Shown here: positions 18,031-28,143 of the stretch, in pieces
Position numbering within the stretch: the stretch's first letter is position 1
Layout: each line of letters opens with the position of its first letter
Origin: Kangiella aquimarina DSM 16071
Lineage (GTDB): Bacteria; Pseudomonadota; Gammaproteobacteria; Enterobacterales; Kangiellaceae
Assembly (NCBI RefSeq): GCF_000374105.1
Contig: NZ_KB893650.1
Coordinates: forward strand, 1,358,862-1,422,861
DNA length: 64,000 nt
Direction: 5' to 3'
The notes under the pieces: generated by a model
What the model saw: only the letters and a program-made list of their open reading frames with translations
Databases searched by the model: none
What the model was told of the DNA's origin: nothing
Made by a program: the position numbers and the translations under genes

Positions 18031-18942
18031 ATGCCGATGGATTTTAAAGACACTCTGGTCATTGCCATATCGTCAACTGCCTTATTTGATTTGGCAGAAA
18101 GCCATCGAATTTACATGGAGAAGGGCGTAAACAGTTATGCCCAATACCAGATAGACCATGAAGATGAGCTGCTTAAGCCTGGCGCTGCTTTTGGTCTGGT
18201 CCGTAAGCTGCTTGCAATAAATGATGGTGCTAAAGATAAGCCGCGCGTCGAAGTTATTCTTCTTTCACGCAACAGTGCCGATACCGGCTTGCGAGTGTTC
18301 AATTCCATTGAAAATCATCGATTGCAGATTACTCGTGCGGCCTTCACCTCCGGCAATAGCCCATATCTTTACGCCGAAGCATTTGGTGCCCATTTATTTC
18401 TCTCAACTAACCCTGTTGATGTTACCCAGGCGATAGAGGCGGGAATTGCCGCCGCGACGATTGTTGCACCGACTCAGGCGAGCAATGAAAGCGACATTAT
18501 CAAGTTTGCATTTGATGGTGATGCCGTTTTGTTTTCCGACGAGTCTGAACAGATTTTCCAAAGTGGTGGACTGGAAGAATTCACAAAGCATGAGAAAGCT
18601 TCAGCTCAGAAACCTCTGGAAGGTGGTCCTTTCAAAAATTTCCTGGCAGCATTGCATAAGTTGCAAAAAGAGTTTGGCACCGAAGATTGCCCAATTCGCA
18701 CCGCATTAGTAACAGCCCGCTCAGCACCAGCTCATGAACGAGTCATAAGAACCTTGCGTTACTGGGATATTCGCATTGACGAAGCTTTATTCTTGGGTGG
18801 TATGGATAAAACTCGGTTCCTAAAAGCCTTTGGTGCTGATGTTTTCTTTGATGATCAGGAAGGGCACATAGAGCGTGCCAGAGAGCATATTGCCAGTGGT
18901 CACGTGCCTAATGGTGTTATTAACAAGAAGAAAGCACAATAA
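18031..18942 (+). CDS. 5'-nucleotidase (PF06189 type)
   Basis: A 303-residue cytoplasmic protein matching the 5-nucleotidase family: VIAISSTALFDLAESHRIYMEKG at the N terminus, EVILLSRNSADTGLRVFNSI in the middle and FLGGMDKTRFLKAFGADVFFDDQ near the C terminus, with HAD-like aspartates. It likely dephosphorylates nucleoside monophosphates. It stands 35 bp after mlaA on the same strand; no functional link is evident. Confidence 0.88.
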   Translation: MPMDFKDTLVIAISSTALFDLAESHRIYMEKGVNSYAQYQIDHEDELLKPGAAFGLVRKLLAINDGAKDKPRVEVILLSRNSADTGLRVFNSIENHRLQITRAAFTSGNSPYLYAEAFGAHLFLSTNPVDVTQAIEAGIAAATIVAPTQASNESDIIKFAFDGDAVLFSDESEQIFQSGGLEEFTKHEKASAQKPLEGGPFKNFLAALHKLQKEFGTEDCPIRTALVTARSAPAHERVIRTLRYWDIRIDEALFLGGMDKTRFLKAFGADVFFDDQEGHIERAREHIASGHVPNGVINKKKAQ

Positions 18943-19083
18943 CCAGCTTTCAAACCAATCATCTCTACTCTTTCCTTTGAATAAAGTTCGTTACATCTCC
19001 TTGCTTGCTATTTAATGCTGATTCGGGCATCTTGCAGAATACTTTTTTATGAATATTCAGCAAGATAAAAGCGGGAAATCAGC

Positions 19084-20631
19084 ATGAAACACTTAATTTC
19101 AGCACTCTTTCTTTTTGTCAGTTTAAACTCAGTTGCTGCAACCATTGATGCGCCAGAACGCAGTGAAGGAGAAGGTCCCTTCAAACGACTTATCCTGCGT
19201 GGTGGCATTATTATTAATGGTGAAGGAGCACCTCCAACTGGTCCAGTGGATATCATCATTGAAGGCAATACCATTAAGAGTATCCGTTCAGTTGGTGCTC
19301 CCGGAGTTGCTATTGATGAATCGAAGCGACCCAAAGCTGGGCCAAATGACAAGGTGATGGATATCAGTGGCCATTATGTTCTTCCTGGTTTTGTTGATAT
19401 GCATGCACACATAGCCGGCAGTGTTGATGGTTTGCCTGCTGAATATCCATTTAAGCTTTGGCTGGCTCATGGTATTACGACTATTCGTGAACCTGGTAGT
19501 TTTAACGGTCTTGATTGGACCTTAAAGCATCAGAAGCTTAGTCAGCAAAACAAGATTGCTGCACCAAGAATCGTTCCCTACATTGGCTTTGGAATGGGCT
19601 GGGATAAAGAAATTACTACGCCGCAGGAAGCACGGAAGTGGGTCAGGCATGTAGCGGATGAGGGCGCAGCGGGAATTAAATTCTTCGGTTTACCCAAAGA
19701 CATGATGGAAGCTGCTCTTGATGAGGCTGCCAAGCAAGGTTTGGGAACCATGATGCATCATGCCCAGTTGAATGTGTATGGAACTAATGCACTCGATTCA
19801 GCGCGCTTAGGATTGACCTCAATGGAACATTGGTATGGTCTGCCGGAAGCTTTGTTTACCGATAAAACCATTCAAGATTACCCGCTTGAGTATAACTATA
19901 ATGATGAATCTCATCGCTTTACTGAAGCAGGGCGTCTATGGCAACAGGCTGCTAAAAAGGGTAGTGACCGGTGGAATGCGGTTCGCGACGAATTAGTTGA
20001 GCTCGACTTTACCATCAATCCGACTTTGACTATTTATGAGGCCAGTCGCGATGTTATGCGTGAGCGTGAAGCTGAATGGCATGATGAATATACTCATCCA
20101 AAACTTCTTGAGTTTTTTGAGCCAAACCGTCACTCGCATGGTTCCTATTTCTTTGACTGGACGACCCAAAATGAAATCGACTGGAAAGAGAACTACCGTA
20201 TCTGGATGAGTTTCTTAAATGACTATAAAAATCATGGTGGGCGGGTAACCACGGGTTCTGATACCGGTTATATCTACAAAATATTCGGATTTGGTCTGAT
20301 TCGTGAGTTTGAGTTGCTTCAGGAAGCAGGCTTCCATCCGCTTGAAGTGATTCAATCTGCAACATTAAATGGTGCGGAAGCTCTTGGCATGGACGGAAAA
20401 ATTGGCTCATTACGGCCAGGAAAATATGCCGATCTAGTGATTGTGGATGAAAATCCTATTGCAAACTTTAAGGTGTTATATGGCACAGGACATTACCGTC
20501 TAGGTCTTGATAATGTCCCTCAGCGAGTGGGCGGCGTGAAATATACCATTAAAGATGGAATCGTGTTTGATGCACGCCAACTAAGAGAGGATGTTAAGGC
20601 GCTAGTAGAAAAAGCCAAAAATACTAAGTAA
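19084..20631 (+). CDS. Exported amidohydrolase
   Basis: A 515-residue protein with a signal peptide (about 1-19) and an imidazolonepropionase-like amidohydrolase barrel. Metal-ligand motifs are VDMHAHI (His-x-His), a likely carboxylated Lys in AAGIKFFG, MMHHAQ, SMEHWYG and TGSDTGY (Asp). The C-terminal GSLRPGKYADLVIVDENP is the usual beta-sandwich return. The substrate is unknown; related enzymes are periplasmic dipeptidases or cyclic-amide hydrolases. Confidence 0.88.
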   Translation: MKHLISALFLFVSLNSVAATIDAPERSEGEGPFKRLILRGGIIINGEGAPPTGPVDIIIEGNTIKSIRSVGAPGVAIDESKRPKAGPNDKVMDISGHYVLPGFVDMHAHIAGSVDGLPAEYPFKLWLAHGITTIREPGSFNGLDWTLKHQKLSQQNKIAAPRIVPYIGFGMGWDKEITTPQEARKWVRHVADEGAAGIKFFGLPKDMMEAALDEAAKQGLGTMMHHAQLNVYGTNALDSARLGLTSMEHWYGLPEALFTDKTIQDYPLEYNYNDESHRFTEAGRLWQQAAKKGSDRWNAVRDELVELDFTINPTLTIYEASRDVMREREAEWHDEYTHPKLLEFFEPNRHSHGSYFFDWTTQNEIDWKENYRIWMSFLNDYKNHGGRVTTGSDTGYIYKIFGFGLIREFELLQEAGFHPLEVIQSATLNGAEALGMDGKIGSLRPGKYADLVIVDENPIANFKVLYGTGHYRLGLDNVPQRVGGVKYTIKDGIVFDARQLREDVKALVEKAKNTK

Positions 20632-20640
20632 TAATACGCC

Positions 20641-20675
20641 AAAGCCTCTGCATCATGCAGGGGCTTTTATTTTAA
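20641..20675. terminator. Bidirectional terminator between convergent genes
   Basis: The stem AAAGCCTCTGCA...TGCAGGGGCTTT (one G-T wobble) with loop TCA is followed by TTTTATTTT. It lies between the amidohydrolase stop and the end of the minus-strand epimerase gene and can serve both. It partly overlaps the epimerase 3' end. Confidence 0.75.
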
Positions 20676-21563
20676 AATCTCGGTCAATGCCTGTTCCAAT
20701 TCAGGGTACTTAAATTCAAACCCGGACTCTTCCAGCTTTTTCGGAACCACTCTCTGGCCTGTCAGTAATATTTTAGCCATTTCACCAACAGTTAGCTTCA
20801 GGGCGAACCCTGGAACTGTCATAAAAGTAGGGCGACTTAGTACCTTGCCAAGCGTTTTTGTCAGAACTTCGTTAGTGACTGGATGGGGTGCGGTTAAGTT
20901 AAAAGAGCCTTGCAAACCTTTATTGTCAATCAAGTGCATAACTGCACGCACATGGTCGTTAATATGAACCCAGGAGAAATACTGATTACCAGAGCCCAGC
21001 TTGCCACCCACCCCAAATTTAAAGGGTAGAGACATTTGTGGGAGCGCTCCTTCATCGCCCAGGACCACACCGGTGCGAATACAACATACTCGAACGCCTA
21101 AACCTTCAGCCCGGTAGGCAGCATCTTCCCATTGCGAACACAGTCGAACCTGAAATTCGGATGCACTACCTGAAGTAGAACTTTCATCGAGTGTTTCATT
21201 ACCTCGTGCACCGTAATAGCCAATCGCTGAGCCACTGATGAGGGTATGAGGTTTGTGCTTCTGTTGTGACATCCAGTCAATTAACTTATGGGTCACTTCC
21301 AGACGGCTATTAACAATTTCCTGTTTATACTGGGGTGACCAACGCTTCGCAGATAAATTGGCACCTGCCAGGTTAATGACGATATCAGCATGCTGAACTT
21401 GATTAAAATCTTCCACCAGTTCAATGTGCTTGAAAAAGAAATCATCTTCGTATTTAGAAGGAGTTCTACTGATAACGATAATCTTGTAATTTTCCTTCTG
21501 TAATAAAGGAATTAAATTACGACCAATAAAACCTGTACCACCCGTAATTAAAACCGTTTGCAT
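20667..21563 (-). CDS. TIGR01777 family epimerase (YfcH-like)
   Basis: A 298-residue atypical short-chain dehydrogenase. The NAD(P)-binding GGTGFIGRN is at the N terminus, with INLAGANLSAKRW, SGSAIGYYGARGNE and the C-terminal DUF1731 region (TFMTVPGFALKLTVGEMA). The ATG at 21563 is chosen over one 42 bp upstream because homologues start MQTVLITGG and GAGGGAA precedes it. The substrate is unknown. Confidence 0.9.
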   Translation of the reverse strand: MQTVLITGGTGFIGRNLIPLLQKENYKIIVISRTPSKYEDDFFFKHIELVEDFNQVQHADIVINLAGANLSAKRWSPQYKQEIVNSRLEVTHKLIDWMSQQKHKPHTLISGSAIGYYGARGNETLDESSTSGSASEFQVRLCSQWEDAAYRAEGLGVRVCCIRTGVVLGDEGALPQMSLPFKFGVGGKLGSGNQYFSWVHINDHVRAVMHLIDNKGLQGSFNLTAPHPVTNEVLTKTLGKVLSRPTFMTVPGFALKLTVGEMAKILLTGQRVVPKKLEESGFEFKYPELEQALTEILK

Positions 21564-21674
21564 AAGTTCCCTCACGTCCCAATAAACACTATTCCAGTAT
21601 AGCAACCTGATTGTGCAAAGAAAGTGAAGGGTTACAGAATTCTATTTAGAGGGATGGCGCGGAAGGTAGGAGCT

Positions 21675-21694
21675 GGGCGATCTCAGGATCGCCC
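21675..21694. terminator. Hairpin after sdaA
   Basis: A perfect 8-bp stem GGGCGATC/GATCGCCC with loop TCAG lies just beyond the sdaA stop. No clear T-run follows in the minus direction, so it is a weak terminator or an RNA 3' end. Confidence 0.5.
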
Positions 21695-21704
21695 TAAAAC
21701 AAAG

Positions 21705-23078
21705 TTAACACTCAATAATATGAACCGCTAAACCACCGCGAGCAGTTTCTTTATATTTATCACGCATATCCATGCCGGTATCCCACATGGTTTTAATCAC
21801 TTTATCCAGTGACACTTTATGCTCACCATCACCACGTAGAGCTAATCTGGCAGCGTTAATGGCTTTTACAGATGCCATGGCATTTCGTTCAATACAAGGA
21901 ACTTGCACAAGGCCGCCAACCGGATCGCAGGTTAGGCCCAGGTTATGTTCCATACCAATTTCAGCAGCGTTTTCGACTTGCTGTGGACTGCCGCCCATGA
22001 TTTCGGTCAGTGCTCCAGCAGCCATAGAACAGGCAACTCCGACTTCGCCCTGACAACCAACCTCTGCACCGGAAATGGAAGCGTTTAATTTGTACAGAAT
22101 ACCAATCGCTCCAGCTGTTAAAAGGAAGCGAATAACGGCTTTTTCATCCGCGTTCTGATGAAAGCGCATGAAGTAAAAAAGAACCGCGGGAATGATCCCT
22201 GCCGCGCCATTGGTTGGAGCGGTAACGACGCGACCACCTGCTGCATTTTCTTCATTTACAGCCAACGCATAGAGATCAACCCAGTCCATGGCTCGTAACA
22301 CATCGTTTTCATTTGAATCGGATTTTAATTTGCGATAAATACCTGGGGCGCGACGTTTAACTTTTAACCCCCCTGGTAAAATACCTTCACGATTACATCC
22401 ACGCTTGATGCAGTCTTCCATAACGTGCCAAATTTCTAATAGTTTTGCTTTAACTTCTTCTTCGCTCCGCCAAGATTTTTCATTTTCCAGCATCAATGTG
22501 GAAATACAGATGCCTTCATCTTTACAGGTTTGGATGAGCTCTGCTGCAGTTGTGAATGGATATTTAACCTTGGTATCGTCTTCCATGATCGGCGTGTCAG
22601 CATCAACATCTTCATTGACTACGAAACCGCCACCAACTGAGTAATAGGTTTTCTTGGCAATCTCATTACCGTCTTTATCAAAGGCTAAAAAGATCATGCC
22701 ATTTGAATGACGCGGTAATGACTTTCTTCGATGCATTACCAGATCTTTTTCTTCGTTAAATTTGAGTTCTGTTGTACCGTTCAACTTTATCTTTTTTTCG
22801 CTACGGATGGTTTCTAAACGGGCGGGAATAATGTCCGGATCGACCTCTTCTGGCAGGTGACCTTCAAGACCAATCATAACCGCTTTATCAGACCCGTGAC
22901 CTTTACCGGTTGCGCCAAGTGAGCCATAAAGTTCTGCTTTAACTCTGCTGATAGAGTTTAATAGATCTTTTTCAGTCAAAAACTCTATAAACCGATGCGC
23001 CGCACGCATTGGGCCTACCGTGTGTGAACTGGATGGGCCGATACCAATGCTGAACATGTCAAAAACGCTAATTGCCAA
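21705..23078 (-). CDS. sdaA: L-serine dehydratase, iron-sulfur type
   Basis: A 457-residue single-chain L-serine ammonia-lyase that converts serine to pyruvate and ammonia. The beta domain carries [14 protein letters not shown], and cluster cysteines are in [15 protein letters not shown] and [17 protein letters not shown]. Full length for the type encoded as a fused alpha/beta chain. It follows pabB and nudL on the same strand, as in E. coli. Confidence 0.95.
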   Translation of the reverse strand: MAISVFDMFSIGIGPSSSHTVGPMRAAHRFIEFLTEKDLLNSISRVKAELYGSLGATGKGHGSDKAVMIGLEGHLPEEVDPDIIPARLETIRSEKKIKLNGTTELKFNEEKDLVMHRRKSLPRHSNGMIFLAFDKDGNEIAKKTYYSVGGGFVVNEDVDADTPIMEDDTKVKYPFTTAAELIQTCKDEGICISTLMLENEKSWRSEEEVKAKLLEIWHVMEDCIKRGCNREGILPGGLKVKRRAPGIYRKLKSDSNENDVLRAMDWVDLYALAVNEENAAGGRVVTAPTNGAAGIIPAVLFYFMRFHQNADEKAVIRFLLTAGAIGILYKLNASISGAEVGCQGEVGVACSMAAGALTEIMGGSPQQVENAAEIGMEHNLGLTCDPVGGLVQVPCIERNAMASVKAINAARLALRGDGEHKVSLDKVIKTMWDTGMDMRDKYKETARGGLAVHIIEC

Positions 23079-23208
23079 GGAGAAACCTCAAAAAGTTTAT
23101 TACGAAATTAATAGCCCGATTGTACTCGCTCTAGCATTGAGTTGCTATGGCTAGCTAATCAGACCAGCTGAGGTTATGAATGAAAGTTATTGATAAAGGT
23201 TGGGGGGG

Positions 23209-23772
23209 TTATAGGGTTTGAATAAGCTTCGAAAATTGAACAATAATATTTGCGGTAGCTCCCCAAATATTGCGCTCCTGATAAGGAATTGAATAAACCG
23301 AGTAGCGCTTACCTCTATAATCACGATAGGAGTGATTCTGGTTAGCCGGATCCAGGACAAAATCCAGCGGGACTTCAAAGGCATCTGCAACTTCATCTTC
23401 ACACAGGCGCATTTCGTAATGCTCCTGAATATGTGCCACTACAGGCTGAATCATGAATCCGGAAATGGTCGGTTGCAATGGCAGTTTTCCTAGCACATTA
23501 ATTAACTGATCAGGAATACCCACTTCTTCATGTGTTTCACGCAGGGCTGTATGAATCAGATCCTTATCGGTTTTATCCATGCGTCCGCCAGGGAAGCTAA
23601 TCTGGCCAGCATGGTGGCGCAGATGGTCCGTACGCTGGGTCAATAAAAGCTGCAGACCCTGTTCTCGTTCCACAACGGGAACCAGAACCGCGCTGGGTCT
23701 CAGTGTGGTTTCTTTTGGTGAAATCTCGTTAGCGCGCGCTAATGCTTGTTCTATATCAATCAGTTTAATCAT
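23209..23772 (-). CDS. nudL: NUDIX hydrolase, CoA pyrophosphatase type
   Basis: A 187-residue Nudix protein of the NudL/coenzyme A diphosphatase branch. The signature LLTQRTDHLRHHAGQISFPGG precedes the Nudix helix TALRETHEEVGI. It probably cleaves CoA to phosphopantetheine and 3',5'-ADP. The start overlaps the pabB stop by 8 bp, and the pabB-nudL-sdaA order matches E. coli. Confidence 0.92.
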   Translation of the reverse strand: MIKLIDIEQALARANEISPKETTLRPSAVLVPVVEREQGLQLLLTQRTDHLRHHAGQISFPGGRMDKTDKDLIHTALRETHEEVGIPDQLINVLGKLPLQPTISGFMIQPVVAHIQEHYEMRLCEDEVADAFEVPLDFVLDPANQNHSYRDYRGKRYSVYSIPYQERNIWGATANIIVQFSKLIQTL

Positions 23773-25183
23773 CTTTAAGAACGGGTAGGATCTTACTCAA
23801 TTTATGTAGTGTTTCCTGGTATTCATTTGCTGCCTCGGAATCGGCGACCAGACCTCCGCCACCCCAGGCATAAATCGAACCATTTTCGGTAACCAGGGTG
23901 CGGATTGCGATATTAGAATCCAACATGCCTCTAAAGTCATAATACAGCACTGAGCCGCAATAGATACTACGGCGGTGTGGTTCCAGTTCTTCAATCACTT
24001 CCATAGAGCGGACTTTAGGTGCGCCAGTTATAGATCCACCCGGGAAGCAGTATTTTAAAAGCTCAATGGCATCCTTATCTTGAGCCAGATCGGCTTCAAT
24101 GGTACTAACCAGATGGTGAACTGAGGTAAAGGATTGCAACTCAAACAGTTTAGTAACTTTAACTGAGCCTGTTGCAGCACTGCGGCCAATGTCATTGCGC
24201 AGCAAGTCAACAATCATCAAATTCTCGGCACGATCCTTGATACTGCTTTGTAATTCATCTGATAAACGCTCATCTTCAATCGGATCCTTGGAGCGAGGGC
24301 GGGTGCCTTTTATTGGTTGCGTGATTACATGGCTTTTGTTTTTCTGTTTTTCTACCTGTATGAATCGCTCGGGAGACACCGACAGTATCTGTTGTTGCTC
24401 AAGATTCATGTAAGCAGAAAAAGGTGCCTGGTTATGTTCTGTTAATTTGAGGTAGGCATTCCATGGGTGGCCTGAATAAGGTGCTTTAAAGCGCTGTGCC
24501 AGATTAACCTGGTAACAGTCGCCTGCGTGAATATAGTCGTGTACTTTCTGGAAGCGTTCAATATAGTCCTGCTGACTCATGTTCGATTGCCAGCCATTGG
24601 ATAACTGAAATGGCTCAAAGCGCGTATTGGCTGATTGTTCGTAATACTTTTCAAACTCACGAACAATATCCTGCCAATAGCTGTCGCAATAATCCGAATA
24701 TTTAATCAGGTAGCATTTCTGCTGCTCGTGATCGCTAATAAAGCCCCATTCATAAAGGCCAAAGGCCATTTCAGGCAGCTGGATATCTTTTTCTGCGATA
24801 GTTGGCAGCTTTTCAACATAACGACCAAGATCATAGCTGCAATAGCCAGCGATACCGCCATGAAAAGGAAGGCGTGAAAGCTCCTTTGGTAAAGGAAGAT
24901 AGTCTTTAAGTCCCGCCTGATAAAATTGACGTAAATCTTCAAAGGGTTTATGACATGGCTTAATGTCCAGCCCGGTAATCTCAGTGTGGCCATCGCTAAA
25001 GCAAATCATGGCGCGTGGGCGTGCCAATATCAGGTCAAACCTGGCTGCCTGATGGATGGTTTTTCCACTGTCCAGCAGGAGCGCCCAGGGCTCGTCTGCA
25101 AACCAAGAGAAAAGGTCGCGTAGGGCTGAAGGGTCACGGTAAGGAAATTCAACAAACTGAGCTGTGTTTTGTGTGTTTTTCAT
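23765..25183 (-). CDS. pabB: Aminodeoxychorismate synthase component I
   Basis: A 472-residue chorismate-binding enzyme. Seen are VITQPIKGTRPRS, EDRAENLMIVDLLRNDIG-type residues (KDRAENLMIVDLLRNDIGR), PGGSITGAPKVRSMEVI and the C-terminal YAWGGGGLVADS. With a PabA glutaminase it makes aminodeoxychorismate for p-aminobenzoate and folate. First gene of a three-gene minus-strand operon, divergent from the fumarase gene. Confidence 0.94.
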   Translation of the reverse strand: MKNTQNTAQFVEFPYRDPSALRDLFSWFADEPWALLLDSGKTIHQAARFDLILARPRAMICFSDGHTEITGLDIKPCHKPFEDLRQFYQAGLKDYLPLPKELSRLPFHGGIAGYCSYDLGRYVEKLPTIAEKDIQLPEMAFGLYEWGFISDHEQQKCYLIKYSDYCDSYWQDIVREFEKYYEQSANTRFEPFQLSNGWQSNMSQQDYIERFQKVHDYIHAGDCYQVNLAQRFKAPYSGHPWNAYLKLTEHNQAPFSAYMNLEQQQILSVSPERFIQVEKQKNKSHVITQPIKGTRPRSKDPIEDERLSDELQSSIKDRAENLMIVDLLRNDIGRSAATGSVKVTKLFELQSFTSVHHLVSTIEADLAQDKDAIELLKYCFPGGSITGAPKVRSMEVIEELEPHRRSIYCGSVLYYDFRGMLDSNIAIRTLVTENGSIYAWGGGGLVADSEAANEYQETLHKLSKILPVLKDD

Positions 25184-25243
25184 GCAGATAGATTAAAAAA
25201 GAGTCAAATTGACGGCTAAATCTGAATAATTAGCGTCCAAAAT

Positions 25244-25273
25244 TTGGGAAACGCCATTGCCAGCCTGTATAAT
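25244..25273 (+). promoter_or_regulatory. Candidate sigma70 promoter of the fumarase gene
   Basis: A perfect -10 box TATAAT (25268-25273) lies 18 bp after TTGGGA (25244-25249), about 90 bp before the fumarase start. The -35 matches consensus moderately. Confidence 0.55.
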
Positions 25274-25362
25274 GTTCTGCCGATTTTAGAGGTTTGTTTG
25301 CTTCTTGTATAGCGAAGCACAAATTTACTCATTCTGACTGAGCCGTCCACGGGAGAGACTTA

Positions 25363-26868
25363 ATGGCCACCATTAAAGCAGAAGACTTTATTGCAAGTGT
25401 TGCTGATGCCTTTCAATACATTTCCTATTACCACCCTAAAGATTTTATCCAGGCCTTAACCGCAGCCTACGAAAAAGAAGAAAGCCCTGCGGCTAAAGAT
25501 GCCATGAAACAGATTCTGGTCAATTCTCGTATGTCTGCCATGGGCCATCGTCCTGTGTGCCAGGATACGGGTATTGCCTGTGCTTTTGTGAAAGTGGGTA
25601 TGGATGCGCGTTTTGAAGGCGGCATGACCATTCAGGAAATGGTCGACGAAGGTGTTCGTCGCGCTTACCTGAACCCAGATAACCCATTGCGTGCTTCGGT
25701 ATTAATGGATCCGGCTGGCAAGCGACTCAATTCAAAAGACAACACGCCGGCGGTAGTACATGTTGAAATGGTTAAAGGCGACAAGGTCGAAGTAACCTGT
25801 GCGGCCAAAGGCGGTGGTTCTGAAAATAAATCTAAATTTGTCATGCTTAACCCAAGTGACTCGATTGTTGACTGGGTTGTAGAGACTGTTCCAAAGATGG
25901 GTGCGGGCTGGTGTCCTCCTGGTATGTTGGGTATTGGTGTTGGCGGTACTGCTGAAAAAGCCATGGTACTGGCCAAAGAATCCTTGATGGATCCTATCGA
26001 TATGCAGGAGTTGCTGAAGCGTGGCCCAAGCAATCGCGTAGAAGAGTTGCGTATCGAGATCTATGAAGCCGTCAATAAACTTGGTATCGGTGCGCAGGGT
26101 CTTGGCGGTGTTACCACAGTGCTTGATGTCAAAATCAAAGATTGGCCAACACACGCAGCCTCTAAGCCGGTTGCGATGATTCCTAACTGTGCGGCAACTC
26201 GTCATATTCATTTCACATTAGATGGTACTGGGCCTGCTATGCTAACCCCACCATCTATTGAAGACTGGCCGGACATGGAATACGAAGCTGCGGCAGATGC
26301 TAAGCGTGTAGACATGAATAACATCACGCCTGAAGAAGTGGCCAGCTGGAAACCAGGTCAGGTTCTTTTGCTGAACGGCAAAATTTTAACAGGCCGTGAT
26401 GCTGCGCATAAGAAAATTAAAGATTTACTCGATTCAGGCGAAGGTTTGCCAGAAGGTCTGGATTTTACCAATCGCTTTATTTATTACGTTGGGCCGGTCG
26501 ATGCGGTTCGTGATGAAGCGGTAGGCCCAGCAGGCCCAACAACTGCCACGCGCATGGATAAATTCACTGAAATGATGCTCGACAAAACTGGCTTGCTTGG
26601 CATGATCGGAAAAGCAGAGCGCGGTGATGAAGCGATTGAAGCTATCAAGAAGCACAAGTCAGTGTATTTAATGGCGGTTGGTGGTGCTGCTTATCTGGTT
26701 TCTAAAGCGATTAAAGATTCAAAAGTCGTCGCCTTCCCTGAATTGGGCATGGAAGCGGTTTATGAATTCGACGTCAAAGATATGCCCGTGACCGTAGCTG
26801 TAGATTCTGAAGGTGAAAGCGTCCACAAGACTGGGCCGGCAGTGTGGAAGGTTAAGTTAGCGAGCTAA
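25363..26868 (+). CDS. Fumarate hydratase, class I
   Basis: A 501-residue [4Fe-4S] fumarase of the single-chain class I type (FumA/FumB-like). Cluster cysteines are likely those in HRPVCQDTGIACAF and MIPNCAATRHIHF. Alpha-domain GGGSENKSKF and beta-domain GPAGPTTATRMDKF are also characteristic. It interconverts fumarate and malate in the TCA cycle. It precedes the methylcitrate genes, to which it contributes downstream oxidation of succinate-derived carbon. The GGGAGAG site precedes the ATG. Confidence 0.95.
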   Translation: MATIKAEDFIASVADAFQYISYYHPKDFIQALTAAYEKEESPAAKDAMKQILVNSRMSAMGHRPVCQDTGIACAFVKVGMDARFEGGMTIQEMVDEGVRRAYLNPDNPLRASVLMDPAGKRLNSKDNTPAVVHVEMVKGDKVEVTCAAKGGGSENKSKFVMLNPSDSIVDWVVETVPKMGAGWCPPGMLGIGVGGTAEKAMVLAKESLMDPIDMQELLKRGPSNRVEELRIEIYEAVNKLGIGAQGLGGVTTVLDVKIKDWPTHAASKPVAMIPNCAATRHIHFTLDGTGPAMLTPPSIEDWPDMEYEAAADAKRVDMNNITPEEVASWKPGQVLLLNGKILTGRDAAHKKIKDLLDSGEGLPEGLDFTNRFIYYVGPVDAVRDEAVGPAGPTTATRMDKFTEMMLDKTGLLGMIGKAERGDEAIEAIKKHKSVYLMAVGGAAYLVSKAIKDSKVVAFPELGMEAVYEFDVKDMPVTVAVDSEGESVHKTGPAVWKVKLAS

Positions 26869-26902
26869 CGAATTGGCTACTGCGCTTGGAAATACTGCGT
26901 TA

Positions 26903-26961
26903 AAAATAAAATTTAAGTTTGTCATTTACGACTAGTAAAATCCGCACTTAAATTTTATTTT
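26903..26961. terminator. Large AT-rich inverted repeat after the fumarase gene
   Basis: Arms AAAATAAAATTTAAGT and ACTTAAATTTTATTTT pair perfectly over 16 bp around a 27-nt spacer, with GCGT/ACGC continuing the match after a two-base bulge. It starts 34 bp after the stop codon and may end transcription or be a repeat element. Confidence 0.5.
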
Positions 26962-27016
26962 ACGCCTTGTCTTTCCCTCGCTCGCTACGCCAATGAGTTC
27001 AGTGTGAATTTAAAAG

Positions 27017-27087
27017 TGTCATTCCCGCGAAGGTGGGAATCCACGAGCTCTTAAAAGAAATAGATTCCCGCCTTCGCGGGAATGACA
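27017..27087. repeat. Dispersed inverted-repeat element, copy A
   Basis: A 71-bp element with 25-bp terminal inverted repeats (one mismatch) beginning TGTCATTCCCGCGAAGG and ending in the complement. Each arm is itself an ATTCCCGC/GCGGGAAT hairpin. A second copy of the same build is at 29546-29612. It resembles REP/dRS3-type repeats. Confidence 0.75.
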
Positions 27088-27239
27088 AGAACGTAGGGTG
27101 CGTCGTGACGCACAAGCCACTCAAGCAGTCATTCTGAACTGTGACCAACGGGAATGCCCTTGGGTAATTCAGAATCTGCTCTTTGAGTAAAAAGTTAGGT
27201 GCTTCGTGAAGCACCACAAGAAACAATAAGGTTTAAATT

Positions 27240-28124
27240 ATGAGTGCAGGTTTAAAATTTCGTAAAGCGGTCGAAGAAAACCATCCGCTACAATTGATGG
27301 GAACCATTACAGCATACACAGCGCGTATGGCTGAAAAAATTGGTCACAAAGCAATCTACCTATCTGGTGGTGGTGTTGCTGCCAATTCATTAGGTATGCC
27401 AGATCTAGGTATCTCAACCGCTGAAGACTTGCTGGTTGATATTCGCCGAATCACTGACGTTTGTTCGTTGCCATTAATGGTCGATATCGACACTGGCTTT
27501 GGTGGTGCATTTAATATTGCACGTACCACTCGCGCTTTAATCAAAGCGGGTGCCGCCGGTTTCCATATGGAAGACCAGGTTGCGACTAAGCGTTGTGGTC
27601 ACCGTCCAAATAAAGAAATCGTCAGTCAGCAGGAAATGGTCGACCGCGTAAAATCAGCAGTCGATGCACGAACTGATGAGAACTTCGTTATCATGGCGCG
27701 TACCGATGCATTAGCGGTAGAAGGCATGCAGTCTGCAATCGACCGTGCCAATGCCTGTATTGAAGCGGGTGCAGATATGATTTTCCCAGAAGCTATGCGC
27801 TCATTGGAAGATTATGAAACTTTCCGTAAGCACGTCAATGTTCCATTCCTGGCAAACATTACCGAGTTCGGTGCGACACCTTTGTTCTCATGCGAAGAAT
27901 TAGCAGGTGTTGGCGTTGATATCGTTTTATATTGTTGTGGTGCTTACCGTGCCATGAATAAAGGTGCTGAAACATTCTATAAAGATGTTTTAGCAAAAGG
28001 ACATCAGCGTGATGTGATCGATATCATGCAAACCCGTGAAGAATTATACGATTATCTTGGCTACCACGAATACGAGCAAAAGCTCGATGAATTATTCGCG
28101 CAAGAAAAAGCCAAAAATAAATAA
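27240..28124 (+). CDS. prpB: 2-methylisocitrate lyase
   Basis: A 294-residue isocitrate-lyase superfamily enzyme that splits 2-methylisocitrate into pyruvate and succinate. Seen are [18 protein letters not shown], the metal site [10 protein letters not shown] and the active-site loop [10 protein letters not shown]. First gene of the methylcitrate cluster. No PrpR or GntR-type regulator lies nearby in the window. Confidence 0.96.
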   Translation: MSAGLKFRKAVEENHPLQLMGTITAYTARMAEKIGHKAIYLSGGGVAANSLGMPDLGISTAEDLLVDIRRITDVCSLPLMVDIDTGFGGAFNIARTTRALIKAGAAGFHMEDQVATKRCGHRPNKEIVSQQEMVDRVKSAVDARTDENFVIMARTDALAVEGMQSAIDRANACIEAGADMIFPEAMRSLEDYETFRKHVNVPFLANITEFGATPLFSCEELAGVGVDIVLYCCGAYRAMNKGAETFYKDVLAKGHQRDVIDIMQTREELYDYLGYHEYEQKLDELFAQEKAKNK

Positions 28125-28143
28125 AACAGACTAGGAGTTAACC

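Larger units (their letters stand above)
26869..27239. repeat. Repeat-filled spacer between fumarase gene and prpB
   Basis: About 370 bp without a gene, packed with inverted repeats. There is an AT-rich 16-bp perfect inverted repeat (26903-26918 and 26946-26961), a 71-bp dispersed element (27017-27087), a GTAGGG palindrome with arms GTGCGTC/GACGCAC (27093-27113), a TTCTGAA element ending in ATCTGCTCTTTG (27128-27185) and GGTGCTTC-GT-GAAGCACC (27198-27215). No open frame here is convincing. Confidence 0.7.

Noticed and set aside
25665-26211. Two long minus-strand frames within the fumarase gene
   Set aside because: Shadows of a well-supported gene; no homology-like motifs.
27001-27215. CRISPR array
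   Set aside because: Repeats here are palindromic, of different kinds and not regularly spaced; no spacers or cas genes.
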